Part shown: positions 31,388-43,599 of the stretch, piece after piece
Layout of the letters: each line of letters opens with the position of its first letter
How positions within the stretch are numbered: position 1 is the first letter of the stretch
NCBI GenBank assembly: GCA_039720395.1
Contig: CM077833.1
Location: 26,186,271 to 26,250,270, forward strand
Length of the DNA stretch: 64,000 nt
Direction of reading: 5' to 3'
From: Liquidambar formosana
Lineage: Eukaryota; Streptophyta; Magnoliopsida; Saxifragales; Altingiaceae
The notes under the pieces: model-generated
Seen by the model: only the letters and a program-made list of their open reading frames with translations
Database searches by the model: none
Told to the model about the DNA's origin: nothing
Translations under genes and position numbers: made by a program

Positions 31388-32441
31388 GTGCTGCGTTTGG
31401 TTCAGGAAAAAAGAATATGACGCTAAGGAATAGGACATTACTTGGGAATAAAAATGTGATGAATATTACTTATCCCATGTTTAGTTGGTTGAGAATGGGT
31501 TTTGGGAATTCTTTAAACATTTCCAAATCCTATGTTTGATTAGATCAGGAATATGATTCCTATTTAAATGAAATTTCTATAATACCCTCACTTTCCTTTT
31601 TCTTTTTACTTCTCTGTTTCTTTCTCTCACGCAGTCACACTATCCTCACTTACTCTCTTCTTTTTTTCTTTTTTCTTCTCTGTTTCTTTCTCTCTCTCAC
31701 TCTCCTCTCTCACCTTCTCCAACGCCATTGCTACCACTACCACATCACTGTCGCCTTCTTCTCACCTTTTCTTCTTCTTGCTCCAACCTCCACCACTTCT
31801 AGTAATTGGCCAGCCCTGTTTCTCTATCCTCCCTACTTTCTCTCTCTAAAATATGTACCCAACTCACCTTTATTTGATGGGAATTCACACCAATGATAAC
31901 GGCAATTCAACAGCAATTGTAAAATCTACAAAAAGAAAAAGGGAGCCAATGCAAGAGAAGGCAAAGAAGGAGAAGGGCCAGCGAAGATCACTTCGGAATT
32001 GCCACCATCGATCGCTTTAGAATCACCGCCCTGGAAAGCTTTGAAATTGACCCCATGTCCACAATCATCGCCTACGTTCATACGATCAGCCATACTTCAC
32101 CTTCAAGCTTCAACTGCTGCTTCAATTCTCTTCGGTGTGCCATGGGAAGAGGCAATTGCTAATCGCGTTTTGGGGGAGATTGGGAGAAGGGACATGGGTG
32201 AAATAAAAAAATATTGTTTGGAAAGAAGGGAGGGCACGGTGGTCATATTTTTTATACTAAAAATCATTCCCAGGCAACACAAATCAAACCCACCTCCCAC
32301 CTAGTTTTCAGATGCCCAGAGCCAATGGGAAAGTGAGGGTAGCGGGAATGTATCATTGCTGAGAAAGAGACGCACCCAAACATTGGAATCGGAAATGCGA
32401 ACCCATTCCTAGGAATGAAACCCCCATACCAAACACTGCCT
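31388..32441. mobile_element. Harbinger-like non-autonomous DNA transposon (about 1.05 kb)
   Basis: The left end reads TGCTGCGTTTGGTTCAGG; the right end, reverse-complemented, reads GGCAGTGTTTGGTATGG. Both flanks carry TAG (or TTA/CTA if the ends are shifted by one). GTTTGG-containing termini with a 3-bp duplication are typical of PIF/Harbinger and Tourist elements. The interior has CT-rich stretches and no transposase. Exact ends are ambiguous. Confidence 0.5.
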
Positions 32442-32519
32442 AGGTGTTTTGGGTTCTAGCTCCATACTCTTTTTAGGGTAATAAGATTATAAAAAATATT
32501 ATTGAAAGTAAATACTTCT

Positions 32520-32741
32520 TTCTTTTTTCTTTTTCTTTTTTTTGGTTTTTGACCCAGTGTATCTTCAAAACTGACAACCAAGGGATAAATCACTGTCACG
32601 ACGGGTGGCTAACGGTAAATTACTAGCTCAGAAATTTTTTCCAAAAGTGCTAGAACTCGAACTCAAAATCTTTCACCTCCACTCGAGATAGCTATTTTGG
32701 AGCAAAGTGCCTAACCACTAGACCAACCCACTGAGTTATTT
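32520..32741 (-). mobile_element. tRNA-derived SINE with 15-bp target duplication
   Basis: On the minus strand it begins near 32741 with a pol III box-A-like GGTCTAGTGGTTAGG and a box-B-like GAGTTCGAGTTC about 40 bp later, and ends in an A-rich tail (32520-32550). The direct repeat AAAGTAAATACTTCT occurs at 32505-32519 and 32742-32756, a perfect 15-bp duplication as expected for LINE-mobilised SINEs. It is not a functional tRNA gene: the body does not fold as a tRNA. Confidence 0.82.
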
Positions 32742-32756
32742 AAAGTAAATACTTCT

Positions 32757-34399
32757 AGCAAGACTAATTATCATTGCAACAACAATATCATGGGTACAAA
32801 AAAAATATTAAAAGTGTGGAAAAAAAATCCACTCAATACTATTTTTTGTGGTCATGATTTGACTATCATCAATTAGGATTTTTCTTAAAGTTGTTTATGA
32901 CATTCTTTTCATCCAAATACAGCTTGACCCAACAATGGCACCACTTTCTTTGTTAGGGGGAAAAAAAAAGACTAAATTTTTACTCATATATATCCTTTTA
33001 TCATATTTTTATTAAAAATAGTCATACACCATATCATGACCATCATCGTTCCATTGACACCAACGTTTCTTCAACCCATGGATGAGGGTAGGGTCCAATG
33101 GTTGGACCCTTTGGCAGAGTCATCTCACACATATCCTCTCACGAGATTTTATATGAGAAATTGAAACGTGAACATTTTACTTCGAAGGATGTGTGATGGG
33201 TGAAATTAACAAATGGCCACTGAACAGTAGCGTGAGCACCCACATTTTAGTTGTAACGGACGTCCTAAAGTTACGAAATCACCCCTGTCACTTTCACTCA
33301 ATTATATACGATTCCACACCCAAAAAAATTAGAAATTAAAAATTTCATAACAAGGAGGATTTTGTCATAATAATTATATTGACAATGCCCAACGAGAAGG
33401 GATGAAACAGTGGTTCTTGATTAGATTTATGGCTCAAAAAGCAGAACTTCTTGAATTTGATTGATTCTCGATCTCAATCCCACTTTTGTTTGAGATTAGT
33501 CATGGGTTGTTTCTTTTCACTAAGTCATCAATCAGGTTTCTCCTACGCATTAATTAGGATCCGGATTTGGTGAAATTTAGGACTGTAATTGCGTGGTAAA
33601 GTTACCGTTAAATTGACGCCATGTAACAAAGAAAAAAAATGGACGACTCGGATTAACTAGTAACAAAACAATTAAGATCAAAGCATTAATTAGAGTCCCA
33701 AGCTTCACCAAATCCCAATCCGCATTAATTATACATAGTGAATGGCTCAAAGGTTTGGATACCTTGGTCAAGTTCCATAAACTTAACTTTTGCACACCAT
33801 TGGATTCACTAGATCCAATGATATTCTAAAAGATTGACGTGGCCAAATTCTATTCACTATTTGACAAATCAACTGAAGTGCAAAATCCACTTACATATAC
33901 TCTTTATATTATATAATAAAGTAAAATTATTGGGTTTACCAAAAAAAGTAAAATTTTTGGAGTGCCCAAATCAGTTCCATATTTTTGAGAGAGCGAGTAA
34001 AATCAGGCTTCCTTCAAAATCCCTAACTTGCCTGGCCATACACCGCCATCTCTCTCTCTCTCTCTCGTCATCTTCTGTAAATGGCCTGACAGTGACAAAA
34101 TCCATCGTCTGTTCTCCTCCCTTCTTTCTATCATCCCTTCTCATCCTCACTTTCCTACTTTTTCTTCCATTGATTTCCCAACAGTACCCATTCAAATCTT
34201 TCCGTGGAGTTCTATTAAATATGTCAAGGTCCATACGAGAGAGACAGTTTTGATCCTCTTTCTGTACTATTTCCCTATTGACTAGTTTTCCTTACAGTCA
34301 ACCTCTTACAAGGGTTCATATATATAGGCTCACAGAAAAAAAGAAAAAGAAAAAAAAAGATATACATCTCGATCAGAAACAATTAAAAGAAAGAGAAAC
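32757..34399. other. Intergenic region and promoter of the MADS gene
   Basis: AT-rich DNA without a gene. The last 400 bp are the MADS promoter and leader: a CT microsatellite at about 34049-34070, a TATATATA stretch at about 34318-34326 roughly 75 bp before the ATG, and a purine-rich leader just before the start codon. Confidence 0.5.
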
Positions 34400-36714
34400 A
34401 TGGGGAGGGTGAAGCTTCAAATTAAGAAGATTGAGAATACAACTAATAGGCAGGTCACTTTCTCAAAAAGGAGAAATGGACTTATCAAAAAAGCTTATGA
34501 ACTTTCTGTTCTCTGTGATGTTGATGTGGCTCTAATTATGTTTTCCCCTTCTGGAAGAGTCAGTCTCTTCTCTGGAAATAGGAGGTCTGCTGAAAACATG
34601 GGCTTACCATAGATACTTCCTTTCACTTTTCCTTTAATGCTCTCCCGTTTTTTTTTTTTTTTTAGATACAGAATTAATCTTGTTCCATTCTTGAGTATAA
34701 GAAAATTGATTTATTTTTGGTCTGTTTGAAGCATCGAAGAGATTCTTGCACGATATGTAAATCTTCCTGAGCATGAGCGAGGACGGTAAGGAGATCTCTG
34801 CAAGCTCTGAAAGTTTTTAGCTAATCTAATTTTTGATTTTGATGTTGATTTTTTTTCTCTTTCTTTTATGTGGGTATGTTCTATATTTCCATGCAATCTT
34901 AAAGGTTACATAATCAAGAGGTACACACTCTCTACCTATTATCGTCCAATGGGCAGGGATGGTTTGAATGCTTCTTCTGATTTTTTATTTTTTTATTTTA
35001 TCTTTTGGCTATGATGGATTCTCTCCAATTATTTGCAGCATCTCCAAAGGGCTCTTGGTAAATTGAGGGTTGAAGCCAATCAGTGCTATCAAGCAGCCAG
35101 GTCCTGATTCTTCTCTTCTAAAGCCCCTTACTTTCTCAATTCATCTTGATGATTTTTTACATTTTTTTTTTTTTTTTTGGGGGTGGGGGTGGGGGTGGGG
35201 GGAGGAGGTGGTTCAGTACCATTATTTTGTTTTTATTAATTTACTAGCTTCTCTTTTTTAACCTTTTTTTTTTCTTTTTTTCTTTCAATTTTTTGTTGTT
35301 GTTGCTGTGATGCAGCCCAATCAATTCTGATTCTCAACTTGAGGTATTTTATGCATGAGAACTAATATTAACCGAGTAATTTGCTTTTCATTAGCTACCT
35401 TCTTCGATACTCTAATAATTAATTTACGCGGAATTATAGGAAATTCAACAAGAAATCCTTAAATATAAGTCCCAATTGGAGGATATGAAGAACCGGCTAA
35501 GGTTAGTCCCGATTATTTGCTTCTATCAACCCTAATCTCTAAAGGTTCTTGAAAAATGATTCAAATTTAGAAAAACCATCAAGCCATCACATGTATGTCC
35601 CCCTTTTTTTTTCCTCTCTCCTAGGATTTTTGAAGGAAACCCTTCTGAAATCACGACATTGTTGGAGGCTGGGTACCGAGAGCAGGTTCTTCAGGAGACA
35701 TTGAAACGTGTGTCTATGCACAAGGTAATTAAATTAAGATCTACTTCTTAATCAATCATACGTACTCTTCCCTTTACACCCTGGGACTTATAAAATTTAT
35801 GATTAATGAACAGCGAGTTTTGGAGGAAAAGTATTCTTGTGGTGCACCGCCAACTTCACAGGTATGTAGAGGCCTTCTTCTTAAATCTTTCTTTATCTGA
35901 TGAAAGGAAGAGATGCAAAAGAATATGCAAAAGAGTAAACATATCGGTGTTTTGCTTACTTACAATTAGGTACATCTGCCTCCAGAGACGACTGTGAATG
36001 CTAATGGTTTTGTCACGGCAAGTCCAAACAATATCATGGAGTGGCTTCCACAAAGAGACCCACAAGTCCAGATCATGAATTTTTTGGATTCGAATGGTCT
36101 TCTTCCTTTGAGGTGCTTAAATTTGAGTTGCTAAAAGGGAAAAAAAAAAAATTTATTAGCATATATGGTAGTTTTATTTGTACCTAAATACTAAATCCTT
36201 TCTTCAAAACTCTTTTTTTTTTTTTTTTCCACCTCACTTTTATTCCAGAGATCAACCACAGCGCGTAGTCGAAATCTTACCACAACCCTCATCTCTCCTT
36301 CAAGGACAAAACTTGCAACTGTTTGATGATCACATGAGCCCAGGCAGTGGGTTGGAGGATGATAATAACGTGCAACGTCCTGAGTTTGGACAAGTTATCG
36401 ATGTCAACCTATCTCCGTGGGCTGAATTATATGCAACAGGTACTTGTTTTGCATCATTTGTCCCTTTGTAGAGAAATATTGAGATGCATGAAACCCTTTT
36501 TAGAGTATGAGTAGATAATCATGAACTTTCTTCAAATTTTATCAATCCTGTTTTTCTCGTTCTTAATTAAGCAGTACTCCTAGAAAATTTACCTCTCTTT
36601 CCGTAATGACTTACGACAATAAAAATATTATTGGCAGGAAATGGCCCTTTCCCCGCTGCACAGCCAAGAGGACGACAGCTAGTTGAACTGCTTTTGTCTC
36701 AGTTTACGCCGTGA
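34400..36714 (+). CDS. MIKC*-type MADS-box transcription factor, AGL66/AGL104-like (eleven exons)
   Basis: Inferred exons are 34400-34584, 34732-34785, 34905-34920, 35039-35100, 35316-35343, 35440-35501, 35625-35724, 35814-35861, 35970-36112, 36249-36439 and 36638-36714. All borders are GT-AG, phases close, and the product is 321 aa. Exon 1 encodes the whole MADS domain ([20 protein letters not shown], then [20 protein letters not shown] and [15 protein letters not shown]), followed by [16 protein letters not shown]. Several small exons form the I and K-like coiled region, as is typical of MIKC* genes. The C-terminal part includes [18 protein letters not shown] and ends LLLSQFTP. The R-V-S-L-F-S-G and VNLPEHER wording favours the S clade (AGL66/AGL104), whose known members act as heterodimers in late pollen development. 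I saw no disabling change. A (G)n(T) microsatellite lies in the intron near 35178-35210. Confidence 0.88.
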
Positions 36715-38371
36715 ACCATATCAACATCACCCATGAAATGGCCCTTTGCTGGGTCTATATTTTGTCCTCGTCTTTGTTGTTGGTGGTGTCCCCCCACAAC
36801 CTTGTGGAATGTTTTGAACAGTAAGGTGTCTTGAACGACTATTTAGCTACTCTTCTATAGTTTTGGATCCATGAAGGCCCGTTATCATTTTGGGTCTAAC
36901 TTAAAAGACCCTATTGCATTAAACCTAGCATGGATCGGATATGTAGGAGTTGTGAATGTAATGTTTGTTGTTATATATACTATTTTATGTCCATTTGAAG
37001 AAATTAATTATTAGGAGTTGCTTAATTTGGTCTTGGTCCCATTGAAGCATTTGGTTAGTAACAAGCATATTTAACTGTATAATTTCTATATGAGTCTAAT
37101 TAGCTTGACTGTTCATCTATCATTACTAATGCAATAATGAAAAGCAACAACGGATGCCAGGACAAATGGACGCTAGGACAAATGGACATGTGTCCAACAT
37201 GTGGCCTCATGTTTTCAAGAGACACCGTGTTTACGTGTCTGAGTAATTGTCATTACTGGGCAATGTTTTCTAGAGACACTTTTTCATAGTTTTGGGTAAT
37301 ACTTACTGTTTTTTGTAATAATAAATTGTCATGTAAATATTTTTCTTTCAATATTATGTCTTTTTATATATATATGGTATGGAAGGTACTCTTTGAAGTT
37401 TGTAAGTGCTCGGATTTATGGATCAAAATTGATCGAATGGGAGATATGAAAGGCTATTAAAAAAAAGAAAGACTCAATTATTCCTCGTCACGACTCACAC
37501 GAGAGAAAACAAGAGGTAAAACAATCGTTTTGTTGAAACGTACAACCCATTAAATTGGCGAGACTGAAAGAATAGAAACACATGCCAAAGCGTTTGACCC
37601 TTGCGATGCATTTAACGTCTCATTTAAATACAATACGACAAGTGCATTAATATGGTAGATCGAGGTCGGTGAGACGACCAAGATAGAATCACCCGAGTCT
37701 AGATGACAAATCGCCAAACTCGAACAATCCCTAATCTCGATTTGATTTCGAAGCTATAGAGTCTAGCCAAATGAGGAATTGAAAAGTCTAACTAAAGGCC
37801 TGTGATACCTTTCGTTTGCCAAAGAATACCTTAATACACATTCATCTTTCAAAACCTTGCTCAAAACTATTTTACATATGGCTCCCCTAAAACCTAAAAC
37901 TTGACTTAAAACCATGAACATCACTCGTTAAATCAAACTCTTCTCCTCTTTAAGCTTTAACTCTGTCTCAAGACCTCAAATTTTGTCTTTATATTAGGAA
38001 ATTTGTATTCAAATTTTAATCTATGAATAATCTTAGCTTAGACCTTTCATATTATCAGACTCTTATTGTAATTAATATATACTGATTATAATTTTTCCGA
38101 ATTTTGTCTTCATATTTCCAACCCCATCCAAAATATTTAAACCTAAAAAAAAAAAGAAAAAAAAGTGAACACATAAAATATCCTGAGCCCACCGTGAATA
38201 GGATTTACCATATTTTCACTTATGATATCTCTCAGAAGTCAGAACCAATAGTGTGTAAATATATATTATAGTGACCAACCTCATGGGAGACCATATGCGC
38301 ACGCCACTTAATTAAGGGTTTCATTTTATACAAAGCTAGGTGTCAAGGTTGTTTAAATGATTACATAATTA
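36715..38371. other. Intergenic region downstream of the MADS gene
   Basis: MADS 3'UTR, then AT-rich sequence. No open frame of note, RNA gene or transposon end recognised before the Helitron-like and LTR insertions that follow. Confidence 0.5.
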
Positions 38372-38467
38372 TCTATATATCTATATCAATATTACTTATA
38401 AAAAAATGAATGTGAGAAAAACTTTTGATTGACTAATATATATACCCTTATTTTAATTTTTAAATAC

Positions 38468-38620
38468 ACAACTACCCTTTTGCATATATAGGAAATATAG
38501 CAATATAAAATACATACCTTAATAAGAATTCTAAGGAAACTATACAACTACCCTTCTGCATATATATAAGAAATATAGTAATATAAAACACATACCTTAA
38601 TAAGAATTCTAAGGAAACTA
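38468..38620. repeat. About 76-bp tandem duplication near the Helitron end
   Basis: A segment beginning ACAACTACCCTT and ending AATTCTAAGGAAACTAT occurs twice in direct succession (about 38468-38543 and 38544-38620) with a few differences. A third, shorter echo (GGAATTCTAAGAAAAC) follows at about 38659. Confidence 0.7.
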
Positions 38621-38741
38621 TAATTTGTATAATAATTAAATAAAACCAAACTCATATAGGAATTCTAAGAAAACGGAAACTATAATTTGTATATCTATAC
38701 TACCTATAAAAGCTTGTATCTTACAAAAAAGACAATATTAC

Positions 38742-39422
38742 TGTACGGGGTAAAATCCTGCTCCCCGAACTACGTGTTGATGATGGAGCTTGCTCTCTTG
38801 CCTGGACCTGCAATCACAAGCTTGGAAAATGGGTCAGAGGTAGGCCAAGGTGGGTTTTGGCCGTGCCCTCTCCAATGCTTAAGTCAGAAAGCTGTATTGG
38901 GGAGAATGAGGTAAGGAAGAAGATGAATCTCAGAGAATTAGGGTACTGTAGCTTACCAAATTAGGCTGTATCGTATTCTTTTTATACCCACCTGTACGGA
39001 CTGACCATGTGAGGTCAGGTAACTGCCTTGGTTAGGTCAGATCTGACCCTAGTTTACCCATAACCGTCTGACCATAGTTTGTTGATCGTGGTTGGCCAAG
39101 GGACCATGGTTTCCAATAACCGTCGTGTCAGGAATTACAGCTGCTGGGACAGTTTTGGACCGTAGTAGGATTTGGATCGTAGTGTGAGTCACAGGACAGG
39201 TGTCCCGAGCTGGAAGGTCACGTGCTTTGCAGCAGGTCCTATCATGCGGACCTTCCACGTGTCAAGTGAAGTGATTTAACCTCTTGCCCCGAGCTGGACC
39301 TTAGGAGATGAATCACGTACGTTGTGGTTAAGCTGGTTGAACAGTCTTCGCCACGTGTCAGCGTTTCAGGTCTGAACCTTACATCCCGAGCTGGAACCTC
39401 GGTTCAGAGATATTTCCACACA
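38742..39422 (-). mobile_element. Solo LTR of the same Tat family (681 bp)
   Basis: The sequence aligns along its whole length with the LTRs at 14294 and 24897 but is clearly more diverged, with many substitutions and small indels. It has TG...CA ends and a perfect 5-bp duplication ATTAC (38737-38741 and 39423-39427). The single LTR with intact duplication indicates LTR-LTR recombination after insertion. Confidence 0.95.
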
Positions 39423-39848
39423 ATTACCATTATTCATTAATTAAAATATCTAGATTATTCTTAATTTTTTGTTATACATGTTTATAAAAAGTTCTTTGGA
39501 AAACACGTTAGCATATATTTAGAGACCTAATAATAATATACAACTAATCAACCATACATCTCCCTTCTCCCTTTTACCCATATACTTCTCCTCTTTTCTC
39601 CTTTTATACATTTAGTCTTAATTTACATTCTCCACATATTATCCAGTGGATCTCACAAATAATCAACGATGATGATTTTTGGCATCCTCCCCACTTCTTC
39701 TTTGTAGGCAGAATTCAAAACTATGAGCAAGTTTTGAGAACTACCCTTATTTTTTGTGCCTGTCTTTTATAATATTTATTATTTATTATATAGGGGTTTT
39801 TCTTTTATATTTCTTAACTTTGTATTGGATGGGCTTAGGCATAGATAG

Positions 39849-41652
39849 TGTAGACACCCCATTTTGTACCCGTTGTCAGCTTAAGTCCCGTGGTCTCGAT
39901 GATGATATTTATTATTCGTCTTGACAAAATGTGAAGTGATCCCAAAACGAGCCAATAAAGTCACAGCAGAAATTCTAAGTTTATATCCAATTTTCATTAG
40001 CCCTGATGCGTACGCATCTGTAGTGGGTGTGAACGCGTTCATGCATACGCAACCACTTGGGATGCGTACGCACCCTCCCTTTTTATGAAAACTCCAGATT
40101 TAGTATTCCTTTCTCCCTAAGACTTCTAATTGAAAAGAAGAATCCTATTTCAAATGCAATTGTAGTTAACAATCTGGGAAGGACTCCCAAAACCCTAAGG
40201 ATCTCTATATATACACCATTATAATTCTAAAAGAGGGATCAGAACCCTAATCCAAGGAGCCACCATACACTTCACAAAAAACCCTATACTGAAGATTCAT
40301 GCTGTGATTTTGGAGGCTTGCAATGAGAAACTAAGTAGATTCAAAGACGCATAAACCTGAGGGTAATTCTCTATCGATTTCTATTCAATTTCATGAATTG
40401 TGATTATGCATGATGGAAGTAATATTGGTATAATCACGTGCATGCTGGTTGATGTGTGTTATTTATTTATTATGCATGATTTAGAAGAGTAGGGTTGTTA
40501 AAGAGTGAAATTCGTCATAATTCAACAGCAGTTTTCTAAAATCAGCGATTGTATTTTAATCATAAATTTTGACTCCGAAGTCGGAATTGGACGAAATTGG
40601 TCTTCTTAAAAAGATAATTCAATTCTATACAACTTTGTATTTCACGAGATTTGTCTAATTCCAACATTTTCATACCCAAAAACGTGATTGAAGTTTCTAC
40701 TGTTGTAAAGTGACGAAAATCACTTTTCATTATCTTTTTATCTTTTGTTTATTTTATCTCATTATGCATGATTATCGATGAAATATAATGATAGAATGCA
40801 TTCTTAGGATAAATAAGTTGTGTAATGATTATATATCATGCCATAATAGTGGATTAGGTTAAATCTGAATATGACCGATTAACTGCCTGTTTATCATTGT
40901 TATTATCAATTAATGATATTAATATTGATATGTTAAGCAAATATTCATTCCTCTAATTTCATAGTAATGCTATTTGTTTGTAGTATTCTAGATATTTAGT
41001 TTTAGGGTTAGTTTGTATTGTTTTCTGTTTTTTTTTTTTTTGTAGATTTTGGGATACGTCTATAGGTTGCATATGCACTACCTATGGTTGCATATGCACC
41101 CCCATTAAGGCAAACAGTTTTGTTCTATGTAGGGTTTTTTGCATGATAGTATTTAGGGATTTTTATTTCTTAATTATTATTGTTTAGAATGCATGTGACT
41201 TACTGCAGCGGGACTAACAGAAGTGCAGGTATCTGAATAAAAGGTGCATACGCAACTGGCATAGATGCGTACGCACCATGCTAATTGCAGGCAAAATGCT
41301 TGTCCCCTATTTTTTAGTTCTGTTTATGCAATTTTTGACTGTTCACTCTACATATCTCATTCATTTTCGTATGATATAAATTGTTGCATGTTTTAGGGTT
41401 GATTTTGATTGAATGACAGTTTAATTATGGCCAATAGTTATGTGTGGGAGCCGGTTTCGACCTGGCATTGTCGGGTGCCTAACAGTTTCCCGATGATGTA
41501 CCCTAGCTCCAAACTCGAATCTTTGGTTATGACGAGTTAGACCTTGCTAGGGTTCACTCGTTCCCAATATTGGGTGGCGATTCCTTTCCGTGTTTGTTCT
41601 TTGAGGCTAATGCGTATTCTCGAGCTATGTGGTTTAGGGCGTGGTGCTTACA
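39849..41652. mobile_element. Solo LTR of a second LTR retrotransposon (1.8 kb)
   Basis: Starts TGTAGACACCCCATTTTG and ends GGTGCTTACA, flanked by the perfect 5-bp duplication GATAG (39844-39848 and 41653-41657). The internal segments GGTGCCTAACAGTTTCCCG and GGGTGGCGATTCC resemble sequence near the LTR ends of plant Gypsy elements. No gag or pol. Several GATGCGTACGCACC-like palindromic stretches occur at about 40010-40070 and 41266-41280. Confidence 0.85.
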
Positions 41653-43079
41653 GATAGTTAGCATTCAGAATTTTAGAATTATATACCAACGTGTTTAGTT
41701 TTATAATGCTTATTGAGTAATCGTCAACCAGTGCATCAACTTGACATTAATTCTTTTATCTTCTCTCTTATAAATTGAGTATTTAATCTTCTCTTTTTCT
41801 CTCTTTACAGACTTAAAAACGCGTCATAAAAAGGTACCGATTTTTTTTCTTTTCTAGATTCTTCGTTTTGATATGCTCAATATGTCTATAATATAATCTT
41901 GGAGATTAAAACTCCCTTCGTAAGAGATTAATTTGCTTTATTTTTTGTACGTTACAATTTTATTTTTATATAATATTTTAGGTATTTTTTTTAGTGATTT
42001 GTTGAACAAAATATGTTTGTAAGAAATTTTCATTATCATGGTTATAAGTTATTATTCCTTATAAATTTCACTATTTTTTCTATATATATCATTTATAGGA
42101 TCAATTATAGTCAGTAATTTTGTTTCTTGAAATCTGTTATAGCATACCAGTTGTATAGTGGTTTTTTATCTTCCAGATCAATGCATTATAGGTGCATCTT
42201 GATTTTTATCATTCTCTTAATTCAATGATCATGGGCGTATATAAAATTAGATGATCAAAAGTGCGCACAAATTTTAATTTGGTGGCCGGTTTTTTATTTA
42301 TTTATTATTTCCTCCATACTCTTAGAAAACTTTATTGTCTTAACAAAGGTTCTTCAAGTCTTTGTGTTATATCTTATAATATATATAGGCACATGTAACA
42401 TTATGCAAATTTATAAATCTCCTTATAGTTGTATAGCCGTCTTTCAAACCTTTTTTTTTTTTTTTTTGCTTAAGTTCATCTGGATGTTAGTTTCAATATT
42501 GCATCTCGATCTTATTTGAATGAGAAATAAGCAAAATTAAAATAAATATTATTCTACCCAAACAGGAAAAGAAAAAAAATTTGTTACATAAGTGAAAAAA
42601 ATCACAATTTACAAATTTGAGTTATAGTGGGAGAATGATAAAGGTAATGTGTGGAAACTAAAATTTGAGGAATTCTATCTAAAAGAAACAATTGTTACAT
42701 AATTGTAAAAAGTTTGGTAGTTATATGAATTAGAGTTGCACTGGGAGATGAACAATGAGTGTGTGTAGAAATTTAAATTTGATTTAAAAATTATTTTTTA
42801 CAACGCAAATATCGTCACTTACAACGCACGTGTGCATCAACTAGTCCTTCTAAGGGTATGAAGTATGAAGTAATTAGGAACATTTTAAAAGAGAGGTGAA
42901 AACTTTGAAGTATATTTGCTCAAAGGTTGGTCAATCGGCTCACTTTTGGTAGTGATATCCATTAAATTTAATCGACTTTATGTGACATTACCTAGGATTT
43001 CCTCACTCGTATGGGCATTCACTTTTATCCACTCTTTCGAAATAAAATTAATTTATTTTTCTTATTAAATCCTCTCATT

Positions 43080-43318
43080 TTCTTTCTTTCTATCTTTCAA
43101 TTTTTTTTTTTTTTTTTGTTGGTTTAACGATCAGGGTGTCTCAGCCAACTTATGCACACCTCGACTAAATCCCTTTTCGATCGATCTTAAAGACGCTCTC
43201 TCCTACATCGGCTATGTGCATTCAAAAATTAATTCTTGAAATACTCTTCAAAAGAATCGAATTCAAGTTAATAAAATAGAAAAGCTCTTCTCTTACCAAC
43301 TAAACTAACTCCCTTGGG
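43080..43318 (-). mobile_element. tRNA-derived SINE with 14-bp target duplication
   Basis: On the minus strand the head reads GGGAGTTAGTTTAGTTGGTA (box A-like), then GAATTCGATTC (box B-like). The body ends AGTTGGCTGAGACACCC plus a short segment and a poly-A tail (the T run at about 43099-43116). TAAATCCTCTCATT is repeated exactly at 43066-43079 and 43319-43332. The GCTGGCC.GGACACC-type 3' segment is familiar from plant SINEs. Confidence 0.85.
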
Positions 43319-43599
43319 TAAATCCTCTCATTACCGCCCTAGCTAATAATAGGTGAATGAAAAAAAGTAAAAAAAAAAAAAAAAAAAGAAAAAAGAAAGA
43401 AAGAGGACGGGTGGGGGAAGAGGGTGGAATAAACGGTGAATGAGAGATCGGCTCATAATCCACAGAGTAGAGTATAAGCTGACGTTCATCACTCCCTGTA
43501 CATAAAAGTTCAATTATTAATTTATTATTATTATCTTCTTTTTTTTCTTTTTTTTCCAATAAGCCACAACGGGGAAAACGGTTCTAGCTTCTAGAAAGA

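Larger units (their letters stand above)
38694..42844 (+). mobile_element. Probable non-autonomous Helitron, interrupted by two solo LTRs
   Basis: The 3' end is CTAG (42841-42844) followed by a host T. It is preceded by the short hairpin GCACGTGTGC a few bases upstream, as Helitron 3' ends require. The 5' end could be the TC at 38694 (TCTATACTACCTATAAAAG), preceded by A; alternative TC starts lie at 38372 or 38380. Removing the two solo LTR insertions leaves about 1.65 kb of AT-rich, non-coding DNA. No Rep/helicase is present. The 3' end is better supported than the 5' end. Confidence 0.5.

Noticed and set aside
31999..32304. 101-codon frame as a small gene
   Set aside because: Lies inside the Harbinger-like element, with no transposase or other recognisable motif.
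32690..32741. tRNA gene suggested by box A/B-like sequence
   Set aside because: No tRNA cloverleaf can be drawn; the A-rich tail and 15-bp target duplication show a SINE. The same reasoning applies to 43280-43318.
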